Assembly (NCBI RefSeq): GCF_017744045.1
Contig: NZ_JAGHRD010000021.1
Reading direction: 5' to 3' (one strand)
From: Pelagimonas sp017744045
GTDB lineage: Bacteria > Pseudomonadota > Alphaproteobacteria > Rhodobacterales > Rhodobacteraceae
DNA: 64,000 nucleotides
Both the position numbers and the translations under genes were made by a program. Below the pieces are notes generated by a model, which saw only the letters and a list, made by a program, of their open reading frames with translations, was not told the origin of the DNA and did no database searches. Each line of letters opens with the position of its first letter. The first letter of the stretch is position 1. Below are positions 28,396 to 35,871 of this stretch, piece by piece.

Positions 28396-29018
28396 AGCGG
28401 GTCTTCTTGCAAAAAGACCGCCGGTGAACTGGCGCGCAGGCAGGTCAGTTTTGGCAAGACGACTGTCTGCCCCGTGCGCACCGATTGCGCTGTGATCACC
28501 AGATTGCGCGCGCCCGTCAGGAAATGCGGCGGCAGAAACGGCAGCTGAACCTGAATGCCCATGACATGCGGCGTGCCAAAGGCGGTGGCAATCAACATGC
28601 CCTCTTCGCCCAGCCGAAACTCGGCCACATCAATATTGGCCGCCGGTTCAGCGGCCCGACCAACGATATTGGTCAGATGCTCCAACTCAACAAAAAGCGA
28701 TGAACACAGAAACGGTGCCGGGCCATAGACGCCCGGAATGCGGTGATTGCGCGAAATGCCAAAGGTCGGATGCGGGGCAACCTGCGTGCAATACATCCAA
28801 TGGGTCTGCACCTGTTTGCCGTCCTCATCCTGACCAACCGCAATATAGGTCGCACCAATCCTGAGCTCGCTGGTCAGCCGGGCATCCTCGATCTCCAAGG
28901 CCTCATAGGCCATGCCCTGAACATTGCCCGAGGTATAAAGCGCCGCCATCGCCGTCACGCAGGGAAACACCTCAAGCGACACCGAGCTGAAAAAGGGAAA
29001 GACCTGGATATCAGTCAT
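28392..29018 (-). CDS. Unrecognised 208-aa protein, first gene of the peptidase operon
   Basis: No family recognised. The chosen ATG (29018, MTDIQVFPFFSSVSL) gives 208 aa; ATG at 29039 or 29129 are alternatives, and none has a strong ribosome binding site. The sequence looks beta-rich, with patches such as GATYIAVGQDEDGKQVQTHW, a Pro/Gly/Tyr loop (IPGVYGPAPFLCSSLF) and no membrane helix or signal peptide. It overlaps the winged-helix/TPR regulator by 4 bp, so it is likely expressed with it and may be its partner or ligand sensor. It faces the six-cysteine small protein gene across the repeat-bearing promoter region. Confidence 0.55.
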   Translation of the reverse strand: MTDIQVFPFFSSVSLEVFPCVTAMAALYTSGNVQGMAYEALEIEDARLTSELRIGATYIAVGQDEDGKQVQTHWMYCTQVAPHPTFGISRNHRIPGVYGPAPFLCSSLFVELEHLTNIVGRAAEPAANIDVAEFRLGEEGMLIATAFGTPHVMGIQVQLPFLPPHFLTGARNLVITAQSVRTGQTVVLPKLTCLRASSPAVFLQEDPL

Positions 29019-29170
29019 TCTAGCGATACTCGGCTCCATTCTATCCAACGATCCACACTGCCTCAGGGAAAACGCCACACGCGAAACCAACCTCTGGCAA
29101 ATCCGGCAAGCTATTGATTTCAGGGCCAAAGGATTTGCTCATTTGACCTTGGGGGCGATTGGCAGCGAAG

Positions 29171-29254
29171 TCCTGAATTCTTTCTGAAATCTTTCTGAAA
29201 TTCGCCCGATCCCCGTTCCGAAACGCCTTCGGAACAGTTTCGGAACAGTTTCGC
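29171..29254. promoter_or_regulatory. Two sets of 11-bp tandem direct repeats in a divergent promoter region
   Basis: Spacer 29019-29370 holds no gene. CTTTCTGAAAT occurs twice in perfect tandem (29180-29190, 29191-29201), with a degraded third unit before it. Then TTCGGAACAGT occurs twice in tandem (29228-29238, 29239-29249) followed by a partial TTCG, and GTTCCGAAAC at 29215-29224 is the same core inverted. The 11-bp period places each unit on the same DNA face, as in PhoB/OmpR boxes. The array lies between the divergent 28392-29018 and 29371-29721 genes, and is the likely target of the 701-aa regulator. Confidence 0.65.
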
Positions 29255-29370
29255 GCGGCTTTCAGGACCCGGCGGGCGGTTTGGCCAAGACTGAGGGTGC
29301 AGCAAGCGTTTCGCTCTGCACCAAAACGCCCGGAACCACCGGGCAAACCTGACTGACAAGGAGAAACCAA

Positions 29371-29721
29371 ATGGCTGATTTTCACAGCTTTGACGACAAG
29401 CATATCGAAGCCGCCTTGGAGGCCGCACGCGGTCACTATGATGACAAGATCCAGGCCACGGCCATCAACTCGGCCGAAGACGGCCATTTGGCCATGGCGG
29501 CGGGCTGTATTTCCGTCACCGTGGAAAATGGCAAGGTCTGCCTGAACCTGCCGCTGGGCTTTGGCAAATACTGCTTCCCGATCCCCAGCATCATTCCAAA
29601 CGGCACCGCAGCCGAAGCCTGCCTGCATATCTGCACCACCTGGGGCATCCCCACCGGTGTGCGCGTCACCATCAGCGTGGCGGGCAAGGTCATCGTGTCG
29701 AAATCCTTCGGCAAGTGCTGA
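29371..29721 (+). CDS. Unrecognised 116-aa protein with six cysteines
   Basis: Small protein with AAGGAG 8 bases before the ATG, so very likely expressed. The first 45 residues are charged and helical, without a standard signal peptide. The rest is compact and cysteine-rich (C46, C57, C68, C84, C88 and the last residue C116) with repeated strand-turn wording: CLNLPLGFGKYCFPIP, EACLHICTTWGIPTG, RVTISVAG. The even cysteine count suggests disulphides, or metal binding if cytoplasmic. It is followed after 135 bp by the 418-aa gene, with which it may be cotranscribed. Function unknown; a secreted or surface peptide is one possibility. Confidence 0.65.
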   Translation: MADFHSFDDKHIEAALEAARGHYDDKIQATAINSAEDGHLAMAAGCISVTVENGKVCLNLPLGFGKYCFPIPSIIPNGTAAEACLHICTTWGIPTGVRVTISVAGKVIVSKSFGKC

Positions 29722-29856
29722 TCACATAATTCGAATCTGATCCGGTCAGCCCCCACCCTATCGGGTCAGATGACTGTCTTCCCTATCCCAGAGCCCTTGG
29801 GCTCACCTCCGGTATTGGTCACTGGCCAATACCGGACCCTTTTCCGGAGAGAACTC

Positions 29857-31113
29857 ATGAATATGTATGCCGTCCCCGAAGTCGCCGCAGGCCCCAATCA
29901 GCAATATTGGGATCTGGGTCTGAAATGCTTTACCCAAGGCGACAACGCCCAAACCGCGCTGAAAACCGTCTGGCGCCGCCTGCCGCCTCCTGGTGATCTC
30001 AACCTTCTGGCCGCCATTGTTGGCAACCTCTATGGTGACACCTTCTGGAGCGATGAAAAGCTGCAAATGGATGCCGAACTGCTGGCCACCTATATGAACG
30101 CGGCCACCGGCATCAACCAATCCGACTGCCTCAAGGCCGCCAACACCGCCTATCGCCTGTGGTACGGAATGCTGGTGCGCTGCAATACCTCCAATGACGG
30201 GCTGATCCCCAAAACCGGCTCATTTACTGCCAGCCCCGATGTGCTGCTGAACGGTGTCACCACGCTTGACCCCTATGACATGATCACCAAATGGGATCAG
30301 ACCACCTGGGGCCCGGCACCAGGGCTCAAGAACAACACCTATGGGCGCGGCCAGAACAAGAACCTTCAGGTGCCGATCAAACAGGGTGAGATCAAGATCT
30401 ACTACACCTCCAACGGCTTCAACCAACCGCCCAGCTCCTGGACGCAGCTTTTCACCTATGACGGCACAAAGCAGACCGCTGATCTGGTGAATATCAACAA
30501 CCAAAAGGTCATCCGCCCCGGCGAACGTTCGGCCTGTGATACCTCCTTTGGGTTCGAACCCACCGGTTCCGGGCATTACTGCCTGATTGTCTGCGCCCAG
30601 ACCGAGTATTTCACCAATGACCCGGCTTCGATCAGCGGCGTGCAGTGGAACAACAGCAGCTCCACCCATTGGATCACCTATAACGGCGCGGCGGGCTGGC
30701 ATAATGTCAATGTCTCGATGACGGGCGAAGAGCCTCTGGTCTTCTACAACAACGATGATGTTCCGGCCAAATTCCGCTTTGTCGCCCGCACCCGCAATGT
30801 ACCGGCCGGCTCTGAAATCGCCATGCGCGTCGCCGATCTGGACTTTGCCCATGTGGCCGAAGTCACCGCGGATGATCAGGAATTTGTCGGCGAGATCGAA
30901 GTGCCGGCCAACTATGAGGGCACGCTTGACGTGAACTTCCCGGTTCTGCCGGACAACGCGTCGATCTCCTATTCCCTGGTGTGGGTCGTCGACTCGGGCA
31001 ACCCGGCCAAAGGTGGCCTGACCCGCTTGCTACAGGATGGCTATGCCACTGAGGACGGTGACGAAACGCTGGTTGTGTTGGGTGACACCCACTTTGTCGG
31101 CGCGCAAAACTAG
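29857..31113 (+). CDS. Unrecognised 418-aa protein
   Basis: No family recognised. ATG at 29857 is chosen because GGAGAG lies 6 bases upstream; an in-frame ATG at 29770 would add 29 residues without a ribosome binding site. Residues about 1-105 are helical (QYWDLGLKCFTQGDNAQ, LNLLAAIVGNLYGDTFW). The remainder is beta-rich with many Asn, Thr, Gly and aromatic residues, for example HYCLIVCAQTEYF and WITYNGAAGWHNVNVSM, suggesting one or two beta-sandwich domains of extracellular style. No signal peptide. It ends just before dispersed repeat copy B. With the small cysteine protein it forms the second + strand part of the unknown block. Confidence 0.6.
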   Translation: MNMYAVPEVAAGPNQQYWDLGLKCFTQGDNAQTALKTVWRRLPPPGDLNLLAAIVGNLYGDTFWSDEKLQMDAELLATYMNAATGINQSDCLKAANTAYRLWYGMLVRCNTSNDGLIPKTGSFTASPDVLLNGVTTLDPYDMITKWDQTTWGPAPGLKNNTYGRGQNKNLQVPIKQGEIKIYYTSNGFNQPPSSWTQLFTYDGTKQTADLVNINNQKVIRPGERSACDTSFGFEPTGSGHYCLIVCAQTEYFTNDPASISGVQWNNSSSTHWITYNGAAGWHNVNVSMTGEEPLVFYNNDDVPAKFRFVARTRNVPAGSEIAMRVADLDFAHVAEVTADDQEFVGEIEVPANYEGTLDVNFPVLPDNASISYSLVWVVDSGNPAKGGLTRLLQDGYATEDGDETLVVLGDTHFVGAQN

Positions 31114-31116
31114 GCA

Positions 31117-31345
31117 CTTGGAATTGAAATCCACGACGTAGATCACTCGTCACCACACAGGTTCGCGCCCGGCCCCGAGGGTGGGCGCGTCTAATCTTGG
31201 CAAACGAGTTGTGGCATCAAATAACCTTGCAACTTGTTGAAACGTTAAGACGAATTCGCGCCCGCCCTGGGGGCGGGGTCGGGCGCGAACCGGATCACAA
31301 GCGATCCGGGGGTATGAACTCTATGGCAAGAATTTCAGTTCCGAG
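31117..31345. repeat. Dispersed palindromic repeat, copy B, with terminal inverted repeats
   Basis: About 229 bp in the space after the 418-aa gene. The ends are near-inverted: CTTGGAATTGAAAT (31117-31130) and ATTTCAGTTCCGAG (31332-31345) match at 12 of 14 positions. Inside are two opposed arms, GGTTCGCGCCCGG near the left and CGCGCCCGCCC...GGCGGGGTCGGGCGCG followed by CCGGATCACAAGCGATCCGG (31290-31309) on the right. The right half is the reverse complement of copy A's first unit. The layout is MITE-like, but no flanking target duplication was identified. Confidence 0.7.
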
Positions 31346-31408
31346 TGATTAAGATCAGGTTGAATTGACTAGTCGCCACTGGTTCGCCTGACTTAAGCTC
31401 TGATTAGG

Positions 31409-31445
31409 CAAGGCCCGCAGGACCAATCCGGTCTCGCGGGCCTTG
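31409..31445. terminator. Bidirectional hairpin before the MFS gene end
   Basis: CAAGGCCCGC (31409-31418) pairs perfectly with GCGGGCCTTG (31436-31445), with a further inner GACC/GGTC stem. It lies 6 bp past the stop codon of the MFS gene (- strand) and also downstream of the + strand 418-aa gene, so it can end transcription from both sides. Confidence 0.6.
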
Positions 31446-31450
31446 TTCTG

Positions 31451-32626
31451 TCACGCCCCTTCACGCAGGGGGGCCTGCCCCCTTCCCCGCGTCAGGGTCC
31501 AGATACACAGCACCGACAGCAGCACCAAAACCGCGACAGAGCCCAGCACAACCGCCCCGTCACGCCCCGCCAACGCCGCCACCAGCGCCACCCCCCCCAG
31601 CCGGGCCAGCGTGATGTCCAGGCTGCTCGCCAGGCTGCGCAGCCCATCGGGCGCATGTTTCAGCACCAGCTGGGTCGAGGGCGCATTGCTACAGGCAAAA
31701 CCAACCCCGATGGCAATCGCCGCCGCAAGGAACCCGGCGCTACTCGGCAGGTGAACCAGCAACGCCACGCCAAGCAACAGACATATCGGTGCCGCAACAC
31801 TGATCGGACCAATCCACTTTCCATCCACCGCATTGCTCAGCATCGTGCTGGCCATGGCGAAACTCAGCCACAGGGCACACAAGACCACCCCGGCAAACCC
31901 GGCTGTCGCCCCCGCATCATCCAGGGCCAGCGGCAGATGAAACAGAAAGAAGGTGATGCAGCCATAGGTGCAAAAGATGTAGGTATAGACCTGTATCAAA
32001 CTGCGCGAGGCCAACAGCCTGGCAAAAGCCCTGAGATCGGGTCGGCTTCCCGGCGCTTTGGCCCCTGCCCCCGCTGACACAGTCAGCGAAACGGCAAAAG
32101 CCACCAAAGCCATGACTGCCAGCGCCACAAAGACCAGTTTCCAGCCCAGCCCGGCGATAACCTGCGCCCCCAAAAGCGGGACAAGCGCAACGACATAGCC
32201 CGCAATGCTGCCCCAGATCATCAGGATCTTACCGGGTTTTTCTGAGCGTGCCGAGGTCAGCAAGATCGGCACCAGCGGCGAAAACAACCCACCGCCAATC
32301 CCCTGCAACACGCGCCCCAAAAGAAAGGTTTCAAACTGCCCGGACAGGGCGACAATCACGCCCCCCAGCGCAAACAGGCTGACCCCCGCCGCAAAGACCT
32401 GCCGCACCCCCAACCGATCCCCCAACCAGCCACCGACCAACACGGCCAGGGCGACAGCAATCGAATAAGCGTTATAGACCCAGGGCAATTGTGCCTCGGT
32501 CAGCTGCAGATCCTCCCTGAGGGCGATCAACACCATGGGCACCAGCACAATTTCCAGCGCAAAGGTGACGCCCGCCACAATGGGGCCCATAATATCCCCC
32601 CTGTAATACTCTGAATTCACTGACAT
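31451..32626 (-). CDS. MFS transporter
   Basis: About 391-aa, 12-helix major facilitator. The loop 2-3 signature GGWLGDRLGVRQVF and the QGIGGGLFSPLVP helix are typical of drug:proton antiporters. The start is ATG at 32626; an in-frame ATG at 32662 only adds a short head. It is the last of three - strand genes with an unknown GNAT-like protein and an HTH regulator, so it may export or import a compound made or modified by that small group. No substrate can be inferred. Confidence 0.8.
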   Translation of the reverse strand: MSVNSEYYRGDIMGPIVAGVTFALEIVLVPMVLIALREDLQLTEAQLPWVYNAYSIAVALAVLVGGWLGDRLGVRQVFAAGVSLFALGGVIVALSGQFETFLLGRVLQGIGGGLFSPLVPILLTSARSEKPGKILMIWGSIAGYVVALVPLLGAQVIAGLGWKLVFVALAVMALVAFAVSLTVSAGAGAKAPGSRPDLRAFARLLASRSLIQVYTYIFCTYGCITFFLFHLPLALDDAGATAGFAGVVLCALWLSFAMASTMLSNAVDGKWIGPISVAAPICLLLGVALLVHLPSSAGFLAAAIAIGVGFACSNAPSTQLVLKHAPDGLRSLASSLDITLARLGGVALVAALAGRDGAVVLGSVAVLVLLSVLCIWTLTRGRGQAPLREGA

Positions 32627-32695
32627 ATTTATTCCAATCCAACTGGCAAACTCCGTGGCCAACCCGGGTTAAGCGTTCTGGCCACGGTTCAGATT

Positions 32696-33451
32696 TCAGG
32701 CGACGACAGCCACAGGGCCGCCAAGCTCTCCGCGCATCGGCAGGCGACGCTCACAGGACAGGGCTTTGGGCGGGGTGGCAAGGAATTGCACCATATCCTC
32801 CCGGCTCATCCAGACCAGAACTTCCTCGGCTGTCACCTCGTCATTCGGGCCGCGCCAAACACCGGGCTCACAATGGGTGTAGCCATAGCGCACCGGCGCG
32901 CCTTTTTCGGCCAGCACCGTTTCCACCAGACCAAAAACGAAATCCGGCGACCAGATATTCAGCGCGATTTCAAACACCACCCGCGACAACAGCGCCGTCA
33001 TGCCCTGACTGCGATAGCCATCCTTGCCGCCCTTCAGCCAGAATTCGCCATGATAACACACCTGCCCATGGATGCGATCCAGCGCGGGCAAGGCCGAGTA
33101 CCGGGTTTTGTTCATGTCGGGGGTCGAGTTTGGGGTGATGTATTTGTGGCGATGCACAAACAGATGCTCGCCCAGCGTCTCGGTGCCCAGATCCAACCGC
33201 CGGATCGCCTGCGTATGCACAAGCTCGCCCTTGGCATCATAGCCACAGACCCAAAACGCATTGCTTTTGTCGACATAGGAACAGGCGACATCAAACATCG
33301 GATAAATCCCCGAACGATCCGCCTGCCCATTGCGCAGATCACGAAAGACCGAGAAATCATCCCCGATCTCCAGGCGCATCCCGACCTCACCCAGCTCATT
33401 GGTGATATTGGCGACATTGACGATCATCGAATACAGGTTACGTGCAGACAT
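32696..33451 (-). CDS. Unrecognised 251-aa protein, possibly GNAT-like
   Basis: No family firmly recognised. ATG at 33451 is preceded by AAAGGA, better than the upstream GTG at 33484. The chain has the alternating strand-helix feel of N-acyltransferases: strands at AFWVCGYDAKGELVHTQ and QVCYHGEFWL, then GYRSQGMTALLSRVVFEIAL, which resembles the acetyl-CoA-binding (R/Q)xxG loop and following helix of GNAT enzymes. The C-terminal 80 residues include YGYTHCEPGVWRGP. It sits between an HTH regulator (94 bp upstream) and an MFS transporter (70 bp downstream). An acyltransferase making a small signal or protecting metabolite would fit but is unproven. Confidence 0.5.
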   Translation of the reverse strand: MSARNLYSMIVNVANITNELGEVGMRLEIGDDFSVFRDLRNGQADRSGIYPMFDVACSYVDKSNAFWVCGYDAKGELVHTQAIRRLDLGTETLGEHLFVHRHKYITPNSTPDMNKTRYSALPALDRIHGQVCYHGEFWLKGGKDGYRSQGMTALLSRVVFEIALNIWSPDFVFGLVETVLAEKGAPVRYGYTHCEPGVWRGPNDEVTAEEVLVWMSREDMVQFLATPPKALSCERRLPMRGELGGPVAVVA

Positions 33452-33544
33452 TGGTTTTCCTTTCTTGAGGGGGTTAACAACCACAGCAAGAAAACAACCA
33501 AACGCAACTCAACGCACCCTTCTTTGCACAGACCTAAGTCAAAC

Positions 33545-34423
33545 TTAGGTCTCACCATCCATAATCATCTCCTTGGGCATGGGCTCCCGTTCAAACTCAA
33601 ACGCGCCCAAATCCACCTGATCCGTAATCACCGCAAGTACCGCCAGAGCCGGCGTGCCATCGGGAAACACGCAGCCCATCAGCAGCCGCTGAAAACTGAC
33701 CGGCGAGATCTGATCCTCTGACCCACGCGGCAAATGCGCATAGAGATGATCCAGCCGCACGCCACCATGGGCATGAATTTCCGCATAGGCATCAGCGATG
33801 ACCCCGTTGAACTCATCCCCGACCTTGTCATCCTCTGACAGCCGCCCAATCGCGCTTTTGGACCAGGCCCAGCCGAACCAGCGCGCATAGGCCGATTTCT
33901 CGCCCACCTCGACACAGATCCACCCGGTTTCAATCCTCCGATACAGCAGCAGGTAGGGGCGAATAGTCGCCATGGCCGGATGTTCGATATGCGTCTGCCC
34001 CTGCCCCCATGAGGCCAGCCCCGCCTGCATCAGCGGCAGCCCCGAGGCGGCGATCTTGTTGATCGGGTGCTGGTGCGACACATAAAGCCGCCCGCAATCG
34101 GTTTGCACCCGCACCGCGTCCAGCCCACCAACATTGCGCCGGACCACCCCCCGATCCCGCGACCAGACCTTGATATCGCGCAGGATCTTTTTCGCACTGC
34201 CCAGCTTGGTCGTGCCAAACTGGGTCAAGGCATAGCCCCCCGGCCCGACATCAAACAGCATCTCACCCTTGATCGTTTCCAGATCCTTGATGTGGCGGCG
34301 GATGGTTTGACGGGTGACCCCCAGCTCTTCAGAGGTGCGGGTCAGGTTCTGACTTTCGGACAAAGACACAAAGGCGCGCAGCATGTCGACCGTCGCAATC
34401 TCCGCTTCCCGTTTTACTCTCAC
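33545..34423 (-). CDS. LysR-type HTH fused to a non-LysR sensory domain
   Basis: 292-aa regulator. Residues about 10-75 are a typical LysR winged helix (VDMLRAFVSLSESQNLTRTSEELGV, TRQTIRRHIKDLE). The remaining part does not show the usual periplasmic-binding-protein-like LysR effector domain; instead residues about 150-280 (ETGWICVEVGEKSAYARWFG, DDKVGDEFNGVIADAYAEIHAHGG) look like a PAS-like or other small sensory fold. It lies 94 bp upstream of the GNAT-like gene in the same direction and probably controls that gene and the MFS gene. The effector is unknown. Confidence 0.65.
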   Translation of the reverse strand: MRVKREAEIATVDMLRAFVSLSESQNLTRTSEELGVTRQTIRRHIKDLETIKGEMLFDVGPGGYALTQFGTTKLGSAKKILRDIKVWSRDRGVVRRNVGGLDAVRVQTDCGRLYVSHQHPINKIAASGLPLMQAGLASWGQGQTHIEHPAMATIRPYLLLYRRIETGWICVEVGEKSAYARWFGWAWSKSAIGRLSEDDKVGDEFNGVIADAYAEIHAHGGVRLDHLYAHLPRGSEDQISPVSFQRLLMGCVFPDGTPALAVLAVITDQVDLGAFEFEREPMPKEMIMDGET

Positions 34424-34538
34424 TGCCGCCCTCCCCTGGTGGGTGATAAATCATCCACATGATGGCCAAGTTATCCTCAAAACCTTACCAAAAATAGACA
34501 ATTTTCAAAGTGTCTCCACCTGAATAAAGACAACTCTT

Positions 34539-34557
34539 GCGGGAATGTAAATCCCGC
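34539..34557. promoter_or_regulatory. Inverted repeat upstream of the XRE gene
   Basis: GCGGGA and TCCCGC flank ATGTAAA in the spacer between the HTH regulator and the small XRE gene, about 60 bp before the latter's start. A candidate autoregulatory operator. The rest of 34424-34618 is AT-rich promoter-like sequence. Confidence 0.35.
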
Positions 34558-34618
34558 GCCCCCTGTCATTCCCTGTATCGATTACGGCGGGGCATCAGTG
34601 AGTATCAAAGGTTCATGA

Positions 34619-34846
34619 ATGGCGCTTGCGCAAGATAATATCGACGAAAAACTGGGACGAACGTTGCAAAAGCTGCGGGAAGCCTCGGGCATGTCGCAAA
34701 CCGCTCTGGCCATCGCCACCGGTCTGCACCCGCAACAGATTCGAAATTTCGAACGCGGCACCGAACAAATCTCGGCGAGCGACCTTTGCAAGCTTAGCGA
34801 ACTCTTTGGCATTCCGCCCAGCGATTTTCTAAAGGGTCAGGATTAA
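34619..34846 (+). CDS. Small XRE-family HTH regulator
   Basis: 75-aa stand-alone Cro/C1-type helix-turn-helix protein: LGRTLQKLREASGMSQTALA, GLHPQQIRNFERGTEQIS, then DLCKLSELFGIPPSDFL, the standard five-helix layout. AAAGG lies 6 bases before the ATG. No toxin or partner gene is adjacent in the same direction; it converges on the LysR gene 10 bp away. It could repress itself through the inverted repeat upstream or act on the nearby island genes. Such small regulators are common in mobile or plasmid regions. Confidence 0.8.
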   Translation: MALAQDNIDEKLGRTLQKLREASGMSQTALAIATGLHPQQIRNFERGTEQISASDLCKLSELFGIPPSDFLKGQD

Positions 34847-34856
34847 GCCCCCTCCC

Positions 34857-35762
34857 CTACCTCGCTATCACCGCCCCGATATGCGCGACCATGAAATCCA
34901 TGAACAACCGCGCCTTGGGGTCTTGGCCGCGGCGATGGGTGTAAAGACAGGCCATCTGGATCGGTTCTGGCGGCGTCTCTTGCGCCACGGCAACCAAAGC
35001 CCCGGACGCCAGATGATCCGCCACCTCAAAGACCGGCTTCAGCGCAATCCCCTGCCCAGCCAAGGCCCAATCCGTCAGCACATCCCCGTCATCAGATTCA
35101 TAACGCCCCGCCACGCGAAACCGTTTCACCCCCTGCCCCGTCATCAGCGGCCATTGGAATTCCGTCGCGCCGGGAAAACGCAGGTTCAGGCAGTCATGCC
35201 CATCCTCTACCAGGTCCTCGCCAGTTTTGGGCATCCCACGCCGCGCCACATAATCCGGGGCCGCGCAAAGCACGCGCTCCACATCGGCAATCTTGCGCAT
35301 CCGCAGCGTGCTATCCTCGGGCTGGCCCAGGAAAAACGCCAGGTCCAGCCCTTCGGTGGTCAAATCCACTTTGCGATCGGTCAGGCGCAGGCGCAGGCTG
35401 ATATCCGGATAGCGCTCCAGAAACTCCGGCACTTTCGGCGCAATCAACCGCCGCCCCACCCCAAGCGGAGCCGCCACATAAAGCGTGCCCTTGGGGTTGT
35501 CGGTGAAATTGACAATCTGCGCCTCGGCCGCCTCCACCGCCTCAAGGATCTCGCTCGCCCCTTGGTAAAATGTCTTGCCCTGTTCCGTCGGGGTCAGGCT
35601 GCGCGTGGTGCGCTGGAACAACCGAACGCCCAAATGATCCTCAAGCTGTGAAATTCTGGACGATGTCACAGCAGGCGACACCCGCAAATCCCGCCCAGCC
35701 GCCGACATGCTGCCCAGCTCATAGACACGGACAAAGGTACGGATATTATCGAAATAGGACAT
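34857..35762 (-). CDS. LysR-type regulator, divergent from puuD
   Basis: 301-aa LysR-family regulator of the CrgA/YafC-like group: MSYFDNIRTFVRVYELGSMSAAGRDL, VTSSRISQLEDHLGVRLFQRTTRSLTPTE, then a type 2 periplasmic-binding effector domain. It is divergent from the urate hydroxylase gene across 109 bp, so control of urate use is the simplest idea. However, CrgA-like regulators are often beside unrelated oxidoreductases, so the effector is uncertain. Confidence 0.8.
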   Translation of the reverse strand: MSYFDNIRTFVRVYELGSMSAAGRDLRVSPAVTSSRISQLEDHLGVRLFQRTTRSLTPTEQGKTFYQGASEILEAVEAAEAQIVNFTDNPKGTLYVAAPLGVGRRLIAPKVPEFLERYPDISLRLRLTDRKVDLTTEGLDLAFFLGQPEDSTLRMRKIADVERVLCAAPDYVARRGMPKTGEDLVEDGHDCLNLRFPGATEFQWPLMTGQGVKRFRVAGRYESDDGDVLTDWALAGQGIALKPVFEVADHLASGALVAVAQETPPEPIQMACLYTHRRGQDPKARLFMDFMVAHIGAVIAR

Positions 35763-35871
35763 TCTTCGGATTTTTTTGATGCTGCTAGGGGTTTAACTGC
35801 AATAGCAGAAGAAAAACGCCACGACTAGACTGCGCCAAAACCGACCGCCGGACCGATATAGGAGAGCCCGC

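Noticed and set aside
29180..29254. Tandem repeats considered as a CRISPR-like array
   Set aside because: Units are 11 bp, contiguous, without spacers, and no cas genes are present; they fit transcription factor sites.
31117..31345. Repeat copy B considered as an insertion sequence
   Set aside because: It encodes no transposase and no target-site duplication could be confirmed; MITE-like at most.
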